DNA of 64,000 nucleotides from Emcibacter sp. (lineage in GTDB: Bacteria > Pseudomonadota > Alphaproteobacteria > Sphingomonadales > Emcibacteraceae): the NCBI RefSeq assembly GCF_963675455.1, contig NZ_OY776217.1:2776001-2840000 (forward strand), written 5' to 3'. The notes under the pieces were generated by a model. The model worked only from the letters and a program-made list of their open reading frames with translations, was not told the origin of the DNA and did no database searches. Numbering within the stretch: the stretch's first letter is position 1; every line of letters starts with the position of its first letter. Below are positions 35,192-43,453 of this stretch, one piece after another. The position numbers were made by a program, and so were the translations under genes.

Positions 35192-37585
35192 CTAATGTCT
35201 CAGCTGAGCCTCAAAGTCAGATTCGCCTTTACCCTCGGCAAGCGGTGCGATGGCCTCCACTTCCTCCGGTTCCAGGGGAATCAGCGGCGATGCCAGGGCA
35301 TGCTCAAGCACCTGCTGGGCCGTGGAGACGGGAACAATTTCCAGACCTTTTTTCACATTGTCCGGGATCTCCGCCAGGTCCTTTTCATTGTCGATCGGGA
35401 TAAGAACCTTTTTGATTCCGCTGCGATGGGCCGCAAGTAGTTTTTCCTTCAGGCCGCCGATCGGCAGTACCCTGCCCCGCAGGCTGATTTCACCAGTCAT
35501 GGCCACATCGCGGCGCACGGCTTTTCCCGTCAGCACGGAAACAATGGACGTGATCATGCCAACACCGGCAGACGGTCCGTCCTTGGGGGTCGCCCCTTCC
35601 GGTACGTGAATGTGGATATCCGTCTTGTCAAAGACATTGGGCTGGATACCGAATTCAACGGCCTTGGAGCGGACAAAGCTCATCGCAGCCTTGATAGATT
35701 CCTGCATCACATCGCCGAGCTTGCCGGTAATGGTAAACTTCCCTTTGCCAGGAGACGCAATGGCCTCAATAGCCAGAATTTCGCCGCCAACCTGGGTCCA
35801 GGCCAGTCCGGTTGTTACACCGACCATGTCCTTTTCCTCCAGCTCGCCATAACGGAACCTGCGAACACCTGCATATTTTTCAAGATTGCGGGTGGTCACA
35901 TGAACGGCCTTCTTCTTGCCAAGGACGATTTCTTTTGTCGCCTTGCGCACAAGATTGGCAATTTCACGTTCCAGGTTACGCACCCCGGCTTCCCGGGTAT
36001 AGTAACGGATCAGGTCACGCAGCGCCGTATCGGAAATTGACCATTCACCTTCTTTCAGGCCGTGATCTTCAATCTTTTTGCCGACCAGATGGCGTTTGGC
36101 GATCTCCACCTTTTCGTCTTCGGTATAACCGGACAGACGGATGATCTCCATACGGTCAAGCAGAGGCTGCGGCATGTTGAGCGTATTAGCCGTTGTGATA
36201 AACATCACATTGGACAGATCATAGTCAACTTCCAGGTAATGGTCGTTGAACTTGTTGTTCTGTTCAGGATCAAGCACCTCGAGCAGCGCCGAAGCCGGAT
36301 CGCCGCGATAGTCAGCACCCATCTTGTCGATCTCGTCAAGCAGGAACAGCGGATTGGATGCGCCGGCTTTCTTCAGGCTCTGCACCACTTTACCCGGCAT
36401 GGAACCAATATAGGTCCGTCTGTGCCCGCGGATTTCCGCTTCGTCCCGCACACCGCCGACAGAGAAGCGCACGAATTCACGACCGGTTGCCCGGGCAATG
36501 GACTTGCCGAGGGATGTTTTACCAACACCCGGAGGCCCGACCAGACACAGAATAGGTCCCTTGATCTTTTTCGTCCGTTGCTGAACGGCGAGATATTCCA
36601 GAATGCGTTCCTTGACCTTGCCCAGACCGTAATGGTCGGCATTGAGAATCTCTTCTGCCTTGGAAAGATCGGTTTTGACCTTGGACTGTTTGCCCCAGGG
36701 GAGGGACAGAATCCAGTCGAGGTAATTTCTGACAACGGTCGCTTCGGCAGACATCGGGCTCATGGATTTGAGCTTTTTCAGCTCGGCCGTGGCTTTTTCC
36801 CGCGCTTCCTTGGACAGCTTGGTCTTGGCGATCTTTTCTTCAAGCTCGGAAAGTTCGTCACGTCCCTCCTCACCTTCACCAAGTTCCTTCTGAATGGCCT
36901 TCATCTGCTCGTTCAGATAATATTCGCGCTGGGTTTTTTCCATCTGGCTTTTCACACGGCGGCGGATTTTCTTTTCCACCTGCATGACGCCGATTTCGCT
37001 TTCCATGACACCGAATACTTTTTCCAGACGTTTTTCCACATCCGTATTTTCCAGAAGATCCTGTTTGTCGGAAATCTTCAGGGAAAGATGGGAGGCAACC
37101 ACATCTGACAGTTTTTCAGCGTCTTCGACCTGTTTGACAGAAGCCAGAACTTCCGGCGGAATTTTCTTGTTCAGTTTGACATATTGCTCAAACTGTCCGA
37201 TCACCGAACGGGCAAGCCCTTCCACTTCCGGATTATCCAATCCGGTCGAGGACAAAACGCCTGCTTCTGCTTCGAAAAATTCTTCATTTTCCAGGAATTT
37301 GGTGACTTTTGCACGTTCACTTCCCTCTACCAGAACCTTGACAGTTCCGTCCGGAAGTTTCAGAAGCTGCAATACAGTCGCCAGGGTGCCGATTTCATAA
37401 ATGTCATTTACACCCGGATCGTCCTGGTTAGCGTCTTTCTGGGAAATGAGCAGAATTTTCTTGTCATCTCCCATTACGTCCTCAAGCGCCTTGACCGATT
37501 TTTCACGTCCCACAAACAGGGGCACAATCATGTGCGGAAAAACGACAATGTCGCGAAGAGGTAATACTGGATATACTGATTTCAT
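35192..37585 (-). CDS. lon: ATP-dependent protease La
   Basis: Cytosolic AAA+ serine protease for misfolded and regulatory proteins. N-terminal substrate domain (1-300), AAA+ domain with GPPGVGKTSLGKS and Walker B LFLLDEIDKMG, and a C-terminal protease domain with the catalytic serine in PKDGPSAGVGM and a lysine about 43 residues later. The frame opens with TTG at 37597, but the ATG at 37585 gives the family start MKSVYPVLPLRDIVVFP (797 residues). Upstream lies a 17-bp inverted repeat in a likely promoter. Confidence 0.98.
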   Translation of the reverse strand: MKSVYPVLPLRDIVVFPHMIVPLFVGREKSVKALEDVMGDDKKILLISQKDANQDDPGVNDIYEIGTLATVLQLLKLPDGTVKVLVEGSERAKVTKFLENEEFFEAEAGVLSSTGLDNPEVEGLARSVIGQFEQYVKLNKKIPPEVLASVKQVEDAEKLSDVVASHLSLKISDKQDLLENTDVEKRLEKVFGVMESEIGVMQVEKKIRRRVKSQMEKTQREYYLNEQMKAIQKELGEGEEGRDELSELEEKIAKTKLSKEAREKATAELKKLKSMSPMSAEATVVRNYLDWILSLPWGKQSKVKTDLSKAEEILNADHYGLGKVKERILEYLAVQQRTKKIKGPILCLVGPPGVGKTSLGKSIARATGREFVRFSVGGVRDEAEIRGHRRTYIGSMPGKVVQSLKKAGASNPLFLLDEIDKMGADYRGDPASALLEVLDPEQNNKFNDHYLEVDYDLSNVMFITTANTLNMPQPLLDRMEIIRLSGYTEDEKVEIAKRHLVGKKIEDHGLKEGEWSISDTALRDLIRYYTREAGVRNLEREIANLVRKATKEIVLGKKKAVHVTTRNLEKYAGVRRFRYGELEEKDMVGVTTGLAWTQVGGEILAIEAIASPGKGKFTITGKLGDVMQESIKAAMSFVRSKAVEFGIQPNVFDKTDIHIHVPEGATPKDGPSAGVGMITSIVSVLTGKAVRRDVAMTGEISLRGRVLPIGGLKEKLLAAHRSGIKKVLIPIDNEKDLAEIPDNVKKGLEIVPVSTAQQVLEHALASPLIPLEPEEVEAIAPLAEGKGESDFEAQLRH

Positions 37586-37623
37586 TGGCGTTACCAAATT
37601 TTTTCACCTATGCCTAAATACTG

Positions 37624-37640
37624 AGTGTTACTTTAACACT
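37624..37640. promoter_or_regulatory. inverted repeat upstream of lon, possible operator
   Basis: AGTGTTACTTTAACACT is a perfect 7-bp inverted repeat with a 3-nt centre, 39 bp before the lon start. It falls between a CTTGAA and a CAGTATT on the minus strand, spaced like a heat-shock-type promoter. Function is inference. Confidence 0.4.
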
Positions 37641-37713
37641 TCAAGTAAGAACAAACGGGAAATATTCAAGATCAGACTGCAAAAATGTCAAAGCGAGGGG
37701 GCGCCTGACAAAA

Positions 37714-38985
37714 TCAGGCGCCGGCGCCGCCAGCTTCTTCTTTCTTCTTGTCTGTATAAATATACAGGGGCAGACCCTTGCCATCGACAACGTCGGCATT
37801 GATCACAACCTCTTCAACGCCTTCTAGCCCGGGAAGCTCGAACATGGTGTCGAGAAGAATGTCTTCCATAATCGAGCGCAAACCACGGGCACCGGTCTTG
37901 CGGGCAATGGCACGACGGGCAATAGCCATCAGGGCGTCTTCAGTGAACGTCAGTTCCACTTCTTCCATGGCAAACAAACGCTGATACTGTTTTATCAGAG
38001 CGTTTTTCGGTTTGGAGAGAATCTCGACAAGAGCGCCTTCATCCAGATCGGTCAGGGTCGCCAGAACCGGCAAACGACCGATGAATTCAGGAATCAGGCC
38101 GAATTTCAGGAGATCTTCCGGCTCCAGTGCCATCAACAGATCACCAACACGGCGATCTTCTTCGCTGGAAACATTGGCGCCAAAGCCGATGGATTTGCCT
38201 TCCCGGCGAGCCCCGATGATTTTGTCAAGGCCGGCAAAGGCGCCGCCGCAGATAAACAGGATGTTGGTGGTGTCCACCTGCAGGAATTCCTGCTGCGGGT
38301 GCTTGCGTCCACCCTGCGGGGGAACACTGGCCACGGTACCTTCCATGATTTTCAGCAGGGCCTGCTGAACCCCCTCACCGGAAACATCGCGGGTGATGGA
38401 GGGATTGTCAGACTTGCGGCTGATCTTGTCCACTTCGTCAATATAAACGATACCGCGCTGGGCGCGTTCGACATTATAATCAGCGGACTGAAGCAGTTTG
38501 AGAATAATATTTTCCACGTCCTCGCCCACATAACCGGCTTCGGTCAGCGTGGTTGCGTCAGCCATGGTGAAAGGAACATCAAGGATACGGGCCAGGGTCT
38601 GCGCCAGCAGGGTTTTACCGCAACCGGTCGGACCGACAAGCATGATATTGGACTTGGCCAGTTCAACGTCGTTGCTCTGCCCTGCATGCTGCAGACGTTT
38701 GTAATGGTTATGTACAGCGACAGAGAGCACCTTCTTGGCCTGGTTCTGGCCGATGACATAATCGTCGAGAACAGAAAGGATTTCATGCGGTGAAGGAACG
38801 CCGTCGCTGGATTTTGTCAGGGATGTCTTGTTCTCTTCCCGGATAATATCCATACAGAGTTCAACGCATTCATCACAGATAAAGACAGTAGGTCCGGCTA
38901 TCAGTTTTTTGACTTCATGCTGGCTCTTGCCGCAGAAAGAACAGTAGAGAGTGCTTTTTGAATCGCCAGATGTAGATTTGGTCAT
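37714..38985 (-). CDS. clpX: ATP-dependent protease ATP-binding subunit ClpX
   Basis: AAA+ unfoldase that feeds ClpP. 423 residues: N-terminal zinc domain (CSFCGKSQHEV and CDECVELC), Walker A GPTGCGKTLLAQ, Walker B IVYIDEVDKI, and the RGLRSIME sensor region. ATG at 38985 with an AGGAACAGGAAC leader. It is separated from clpP by 272 nt with a terminator-like hairpin, so the two may be transcribed separately. A GCGCCTGA stem overlaps the stop but lacks a T-run next to it. Confidence 0.98.
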   Translation of the reverse strand: MTKSTSGDSKSTLYCSFCGKSQHEVKKLIAGPTVFICDECVELCMDIIREENKTSLTKSSDGVPSPHEILSVLDDYVIGQNQAKKVLSVAVHNHYKRLQHAGQSNDVELAKSNIMLVGPTGCGKTLLAQTLARILDVPFTMADATTLTEAGYVGEDVENIILKLLQSADYNVERAQRGIVYIDEVDKISRKSDNPSITRDVSGEGVQQALLKIMEGTVASVPPQGGRKHPQQEFLQVDTTNILFICGGAFAGLDKIIGARREGKSIGFGANVSSEEDRRVGDLLMALEPEDLLKFGLIPEFIGRLPVLATLTDLDEGALVEILSKPKNALIKQYQRLFAMEEVELTFTEDALMAIARRAIARKTGARGLRSIMEDILLDTMFELPGLEGVEEVVINADVVDGKGLPLYIYTDKKKEEAGGAGA

Positions 38986-39204
38986 ATGTTCCTGTTCCTA
39001 ATAACTTCCCAAACATGCTACTCCGACTAATTGCAAAATCTCAACGGATTTTTTCGCCAGAGGCTGCTTTTTTCTGACAGCGGATCATTTTCCGTATCAA
39101 AATCAGCCGTCGCATGCTTTCCTATATAGTTCTAAGGGATTCTCTGCACAATACAACGGATAATTTGAATTGATCTTAGGAGAAAGTGTAAAACAATTAA
39201 TTAA

Positions 39205-39236
39205 CGGGAATGGTAAACTGACGGTTACCACTCCCG
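39205..39236 (-). terminator. candidate terminator between clpP and clpX
   Basis: A 12-bp stem with one G-U pair (arms 39205-39216 and 39225-39236) begins about 20 nt after the clpP stop. The minus strand continues TTAATTAATTGTTTT, AT-rich rather than a pure T-run. Confidence 0.5.
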
Positions 39237-39257
39237 CTTAAAAAAAGTGCCGCCAAA

Positions 39258-39887
39258 TCAGGAATCAGAGGAATCGCCCAGGCGTTTCTCGTAGACTTCG
39301 TCAATGAGGCCGAAGTCTTTGGCCTGCTCCGGAGACATGAAGTTATCACGTTCCATGTTTTCCTCGATCACATCCAGTGGCTGGCCGGTATGTTTCACAT
39401 ACATCTTGTTCAGACGTTTGCGCAGCTCAAGGATTTCCCGGGCATGAATTTCAATATCTGTAGCCTGGCCCTGGGCACCGCCGGAAGGCTGATGGATCAT
39501 GATGCGGGAGTTCGGCAGGGCGTAACGCTGCCCCGGCTCACCGGCGGCCAGAAGAAGCGAGCCCATTGAGCAGGCCTGTCCGATACAGATGGTCGTCACC
39601 TTCGGACGGATATACTGCATGGTATCGTAAATACCAAGGCCGGACGTCACCACACCACCCGGTGAGTTGATGTAAAAGGAAATGTCCTTTTTCGGGTTTT
39701 CAGCCTCGAGGAAAAGAAGCTGGGCTGTAATCAGGCTTGAAACCCCGTCATGCACCTGCCCCGTCAGGAAAATAATCCTTTCCTTCAGGAGACGGGAATA
39801 GATGTCAAATGAACGCTCCCCACGGCTGGTTTGCTCCACAACCATGGGAACAAGAGTATTCATATAGGTATCGATTGGGTCGCTCAT
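39258..39887 (-). CDS. clpP: ATP-dependent Clp protease proteolytic subunit
   Basis: Tetradecameric serine protease working with ClpX and ClpA. 209 residues with the catalytic serine in GQACSMGSLLLAAG, histidine in RIMIHQPSGG and a later aspartate. ATG at 39887. Upstream a TATAAT hexamer (39955-39960, minus) probably drives it; the hairpin at 39917-39942 would then lie at the very start of its leader, or else terminate tig. Confidence 0.98.
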   Translation of the reverse strand: MSDPIDTYMNTLVPMVVEQTSRGERSFDIYSRLLKERIIFLTGQVHDGVSSLITAQLLFLEAENPKKDISFYINSPGGVVTSGLGIYDTMQYIRPKVTTICIGQACSMGSLLLAAGEPGQRYALPNSRIMIHQPSGGAQGQATDIEIHAREILELRKRLNKMYVKHTGQPLDVIEENMERDNFMSPEQAKDFGLIDEVYEKRLGDSSDS

Positions 39888-39996
39888 TACAGCTTATCCT
39901 CTGCTTTAAGTGATAAAGCGGGCATCATAACCGACGCCCGCTCACATTTCTTTAATTATATTTTATATACGCGCTGAAATTTCAACAACTAAATGC

Positions 39997-41547
39997 TCAG
40001 GCGTCATCTTTTTTAGCAGCGGCCTTTTTAGCCGGAGCTTTTTTGGCCGGGGCTTTCTTGGCAGCAGGTTTCTTTTCGGCCGCAGCTTTCGGGGCTTCTT
40101 TTTTAGCAGGAGCCTTTGCAGCAGCTTTCTTGGCCGGTGCTTTTTTCGCTGCAGCTTTTTTGGCCGGAGCCTTCTTGCCTTTTACCGGAGTTTCGGCAGC
40201 TTCATCTTCTTCCAGCTTGGCAATCAGGTCATCACGTGTAACCGGTTTTTCGGCGACAGTGGCCTGCTCCAGGATGAAATCAACCACTTTTTCTTCAAAC
40301 AACGGTGCACGGACCTGCGCCATTGCCTGAGGGTTGCTCTGGTAGAATTCAAAGACCTGCTTTTCCTGTCCCGGAAAACGGCGTGCTTCCTGGGCAATCT
40401 GGCGGGTCACTTCTTCCTGACCGACTGTTACCTTGTTCTGCTGGCCGATTTCGGAAAGAAGCAGCCCCAGACGCACACGACGTTCTGCAATGGCTTTATA
40501 TTCCTCTTTCACATCATCACCGGGCTCTTCAACTTCCTCAGGTTTCAGATCGGCATTTCCTTCTGACGCTTCACGGTACATGTCCATTTTAAGCTGATTC
40601 CAGATCTGCTCGAATTCCATGTCAACCATGCCGGAAGGCACATCAAAATCAACCAGGTCAGCCAGGGCATCCAGCAGGGAGCGCTTCAGGCAGGTTCTGG
40701 ACAGGCTGTCAGTTTCCTGAGAAAGCTGGCCCTTGACGGCTTCTTCCAGCGCAGCAAGGTCGGACAGACCAAGCTTTGTCGCCAGTTCATCATCAACTTT
40801 GGCAGCTTCAGGTTTCTGAACTTCCTTGACAGTCACTTCGAATACAGCAGGCTTGCCAGCCAGCTGTTCAGACTGATAGTTCTCAGGGAACGTCACATTG
40901 ACTTCTTTTTCATCACCGGCCTTGACACCGATCAGCTGATCTTCAAAACCGGGAATAAAAGCACTTGATCCCAGAACAAGCTGGAAATCTTCACCGGCAC
41001 CACCGTCGAAAGCAACCCCGTCAAGCTTGCCGAGGAAATCGATCAGGACCGCATCACCTTCGGCGGCCTTGTATGTTTTGGCCGCTTTTTTGTAATTTTT
41101 CTGCTGTGCCGCAATGCCTTCAAGGGCTTCCTTGACCTGGTCTGCAGCAGGCTCAGCGACCAGTTTTTCAAGTTTCAGCTTGGAAAGATCCGGAATTTCG
41201 AATTCGGGAACAATTTCCAGGGACATGGTATATTCCAGGTCCTTGCCTTCTTCATAGCCTTCATCAATGGCAATGTTCGGCTGGGTTGCCGGACGCACCT
41301 TCTGCTCCTCGAGAACATTCTGGGAGGTGGAATTGATGGTCTCTTCCAGAACCTGTCCCATAAGGTTTTTGCCGTGAAGTTTTTTCAGGAGGGAAATCGG
41401 TGCCTTGCCCGGGCGGAACCCCGGCATTTTGATCTGGGCACGAACCTTTTCCAGTTCACTGTTGAGTTTTGTTTCAATGTCGCCAGCTGAGATTACAACT
41501 TTATATCCGCGCTTGAGACCTTCAGAATTTGTTTCAGTTACCTGCAT
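39997..41547 (-). CDS. tig: trigger factor with a Lys/Ala/Pro-rich C-terminal tail
   Basis: Ribosome-bound chaperone and peptidyl-prolyl isomerase. The N-terminal domain carries the L23-binding loop GFRPGKAPISLLKK (about residues 43-56), followed by the FKBP-type domain (GDAVLIDFLGKLDGV) and the helical chaperone domain. The family is usually 430-450 residues; this one is 516. The excess is residues about 453-516, made of repeated KKAPAKK/KKAAAKK units with almost no other residues, much like histone H1 tails. The frame is continuous, so this is not a frameshift product. ATG at 41547. The gene order tig-clpP-clpX-lon-hupB is standard. Confidence 0.97.
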   Translation of the reverse strand: MQVTETNSEGLKRGYKVVISAGDIETKLNSELEKVRAQIKMPGFRPGKAPISLLKKLHGKNLMGQVLEETINSTSQNVLEEQKVRPATQPNIAIDEGYEEGKDLEYTMSLEIVPEFEIPDLSKLKLEKLVAEPAADQVKEALEGIAAQQKNYKKAAKTYKAAEGDAVLIDFLGKLDGVAFDGGAGEDFQLVLGSSAFIPGFEDQLIGVKAGDEKEVNVTFPENYQSEQLAGKPAVFEVTVKEVQKPEAAKVDDELATKLGLSDLAALEEAVKGQLSQETDSLSRTCLKRSLLDALADLVDFDVPSGMVDMEFEQIWNQLKMDMYREASEGNADLKPEEVEEPGDDVKEEYKAIAERRVRLGLLLSEIGQQNKVTVGQEEVTRQIAQEARRFPGQEKQVFEFYQSNPQAMAQVRAPLFEEKVVDFILEQATVAEKPVTRDDLIAKLEEDEAAETPVKGKKAPAKKAAAKKAPAKKAAAKAPAKKEAPKAAAEKKPAAKKAPAKKAPAKKAAAKKDDA

Positions 41548-41646
41548 TGTTCGCTCTGTATTTTTCTCGGCTGCACTTGCAGCCTGTTAAAATTAAATTC
41601 CCTCGCCATGACGATGGAGAAAACCTTTGAATTTTTCGCGGTCATT

Positions 41647-41731
41647 TGGTGCGGGTGGAGGGACTTGAACCCCCACGTCCGAAGACACTAGAACCTAAAT
41701 CTAGCGCGTCTACCAATTTCGCCACACCCGC
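41647..41731 (-). tRNA. tRNA-Leu (anticodon TAG)
   Basis: 85 nt with a long variable arm, as expected for a class II tRNA, and encoded CCA. The acceptor GCGGGTG pairs with CACCCGC. The anticodon arm CTAGA-TTTAGGT-TCTAG gives TAG. It lies 99 nt upstream of tig. Confidence 0.97.
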
Positions 41732-41899
41732 AAATGTCCAACATGGCATTCAGACCCGCCTTTATAGTCAATTGCAGATAAATTTCCACAAAAAAAGATG
41801 AGGCACTTTCATCAGACTGATGATTTGCCGCGGGCCGGTCAGATATTGGCGCATCTGATAATCGATGCACCGGATTTTGTCCAGCCCTTTCCGGGATAT

Positions 41900-43417
41900 T
41901 TAAGGCAGCCTCTCGCGCAGCTCTGACAGGACGTGCGGTATCGTCGGCTCGATATCTTCTGCAGTCAGCCCGGCCCCAAAAATCCTGGCTGCTTCGGCAT
42001 GGATCCAGACCGCAGCCGAGGCCGCATCATAGGCCGGCATGCCCTGGGCCAGAAGCCCCGTCACCAGACCGGACAATACATCTCCCGATCCCGCCGTCGC
42101 CAGATCAGCCGGCGCATTTTCCATGATTGTCGCCCGGCCGGCCGGACCGGCCACAACTGTATCCGGCCCTTTCAACAGAATAACAGCACCGGACAGCTTG
42201 GCAGCCTTCCGGGCTGCAGCCAGTCTGTCACAGGCATCACCTTCGCCAAGCAGGCCGGGAAATATCCGGGCAAATTCACCTTCATGCGGGGTGAGCACCG
42301 TGCCGCAGGCTGCATCCTGTCTGCCAAAGGACTGGATTGCCGCAAACAGTTCTTCTGGATCCGACTTAAAGATACTCAAGGCATCCGCATCGATGACAAC
42401 ATGTTTCCCCGCATGCAGGATAGCCAGTACATTTTCCCGGGTCTCGTCCGTTACCCCGTTTGCCGGCCCGACGCACCAGGCATTCAGTCGCACATCATGC
42501 AACAGCTGATGAAAATCATCCGGGTTTTCACAGCATTTGATCATAACGGCCGTCAGTTGGGCCGCGTGGGCCGCCACCGCCTCGCGGTCACAGATCACGC
42601 TGACCAGTCCCGCCCCTATCCTGAGCGCCGCTTTCGCCGCCAGCCGACAGGCCCCGGTATGGGCCAGGTCGCCGCTGACAATTGCGGCGTGACCGCGGGT
42701 GTATTTATGGCCCGTCGCCTGTGGCCTGGGAAAGCGATTTTCCCATACCAACGGGCTGTTCACCCAGGTCCTGGGATGGATATCTTCCAGAACCCGATCG
42801 GATATACCTATATCGGTAACATGAACCTCTCCGCACAGAGCCTTGCCCGGATAGAGCACATGTCCCGGCTTGCGCCTGAAAAACGTCACCGTCATGTCGG
42901 CCTCGACACAGGCGCCAAGGGCAAGCCCGCTATTCCCGCTGAGGCCGCTGGGTACATCGATGGCGACTTTCGTTGCGGCGCAGCTATTAACGGCGTGAAC
43001 CATTTCTGCCGCCTCGCCTTCCAGCGGACGATCAAGCCCGGCGCCAAACAGGCCATCCACGACAAGTGAATAATTCTTCACACCATGGGAGGATAAAGGC
43101 ACTATATCACCGACCCACAAATCAGCCATGATACGGGCGTCACCTCTGAGTTGTTCCTTCTTCCCCAGAAGCATGAGAGTGACCGGCCAGCCCCTCTCCT
43201 TCAGTTCACGGGCGACAACAAACCCGTCGCCGCCATTATTACCCGGGCCGCACAACACCAGCGTGCGCCCCGGAGATATTTTTTCCAGAATTATGCGGGC
43301 AATGGACTGGCCGGCAGCTTCCATAAGCTGTCTTCCTGGAATGCCTCCCTCGATGGTCAGGCGATCCGCCTGCCCCATTTCAGCAGTCGAAAGCAATACT
43401 TCCGGCATTTTATCCAT
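41900..43417 (-). CDS. nnr: bifunctional NAD(P)H-hydrate epimerase / ADP-dependent dehydratase
   Basis: Repairs hydrated NADH and NADPH. 505 residues: an N-terminal epimerase domain (YjeF_N, about 1-215, with CGPGNNGGDGFVVAREL and DVPSGLSG) fused to a C-terminal ADP-dependent dehydratase of ribokinase fold (about 225-505, with TPHEGEFARIFP and TAGSGDVLSGLVTGLLAQG). ATG at 43417. It follows the DUF885 gene by 36 nt on the same strand. No frame or motif problem was seen. Confidence 0.96.
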   Translation of the reverse strand: MDKMPEVLLSTAEMGQADRLTIEGGIPGRQLMEAAGQSIARIILEKISPGRTLVLCGPGNNGGDGFVVARELKERGWPVTLMLLGKKEQLRGDARIMADLWVGDIVPLSSHGVKNYSLVVDGLFGAGLDRPLEGEAAEMVHAVNSCAATKVAIDVPSGLSGNSGLALGACVEADMTVTFFRRKPGHVLYPGKALCGEVHVTDIGISDRVLEDIHPRTWVNSPLVWENRFPRPQATGHKYTRGHAAIVSGDLAHTGACRLAAKAALRIGAGLVSVICDREAVAAHAAQLTAVMIKCCENPDDFHQLLHDVRLNAWCVGPANGVTDETRENVLAILHAGKHVVIDADALSIFKSDPEELFAAIQSFGRQDAACGTVLTPHEGEFARIFPGLLGEGDACDRLAAARKAAKLSGAVILLKGPDTVVAGPAGRATIMENAPADLATAGSGDVLSGLVTGLLAQGMPAYDAASAAVWIHAEAARIFGAGLTAEDIEPTIPHVLSELRERLP

Positions 43418-43453
43418 TGCCCGTTCTTAATCCCTTATTGACAACAAAGCCTG

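Noticed and set aside
37701..37721. GCGCCTGA stem overlapping the clpX stop as a terminator
   Set aside because: The stem is perfect but the next bases on the minus strand are CCCCTCG; T residues come only later.
40020..40200. Repetitive DNA in tig taken as a possible CRISPR or satellite array
   Set aside because: The repeats are short, irregular and in frame, and are explained by the Lys/Ala/Pro protein tail.
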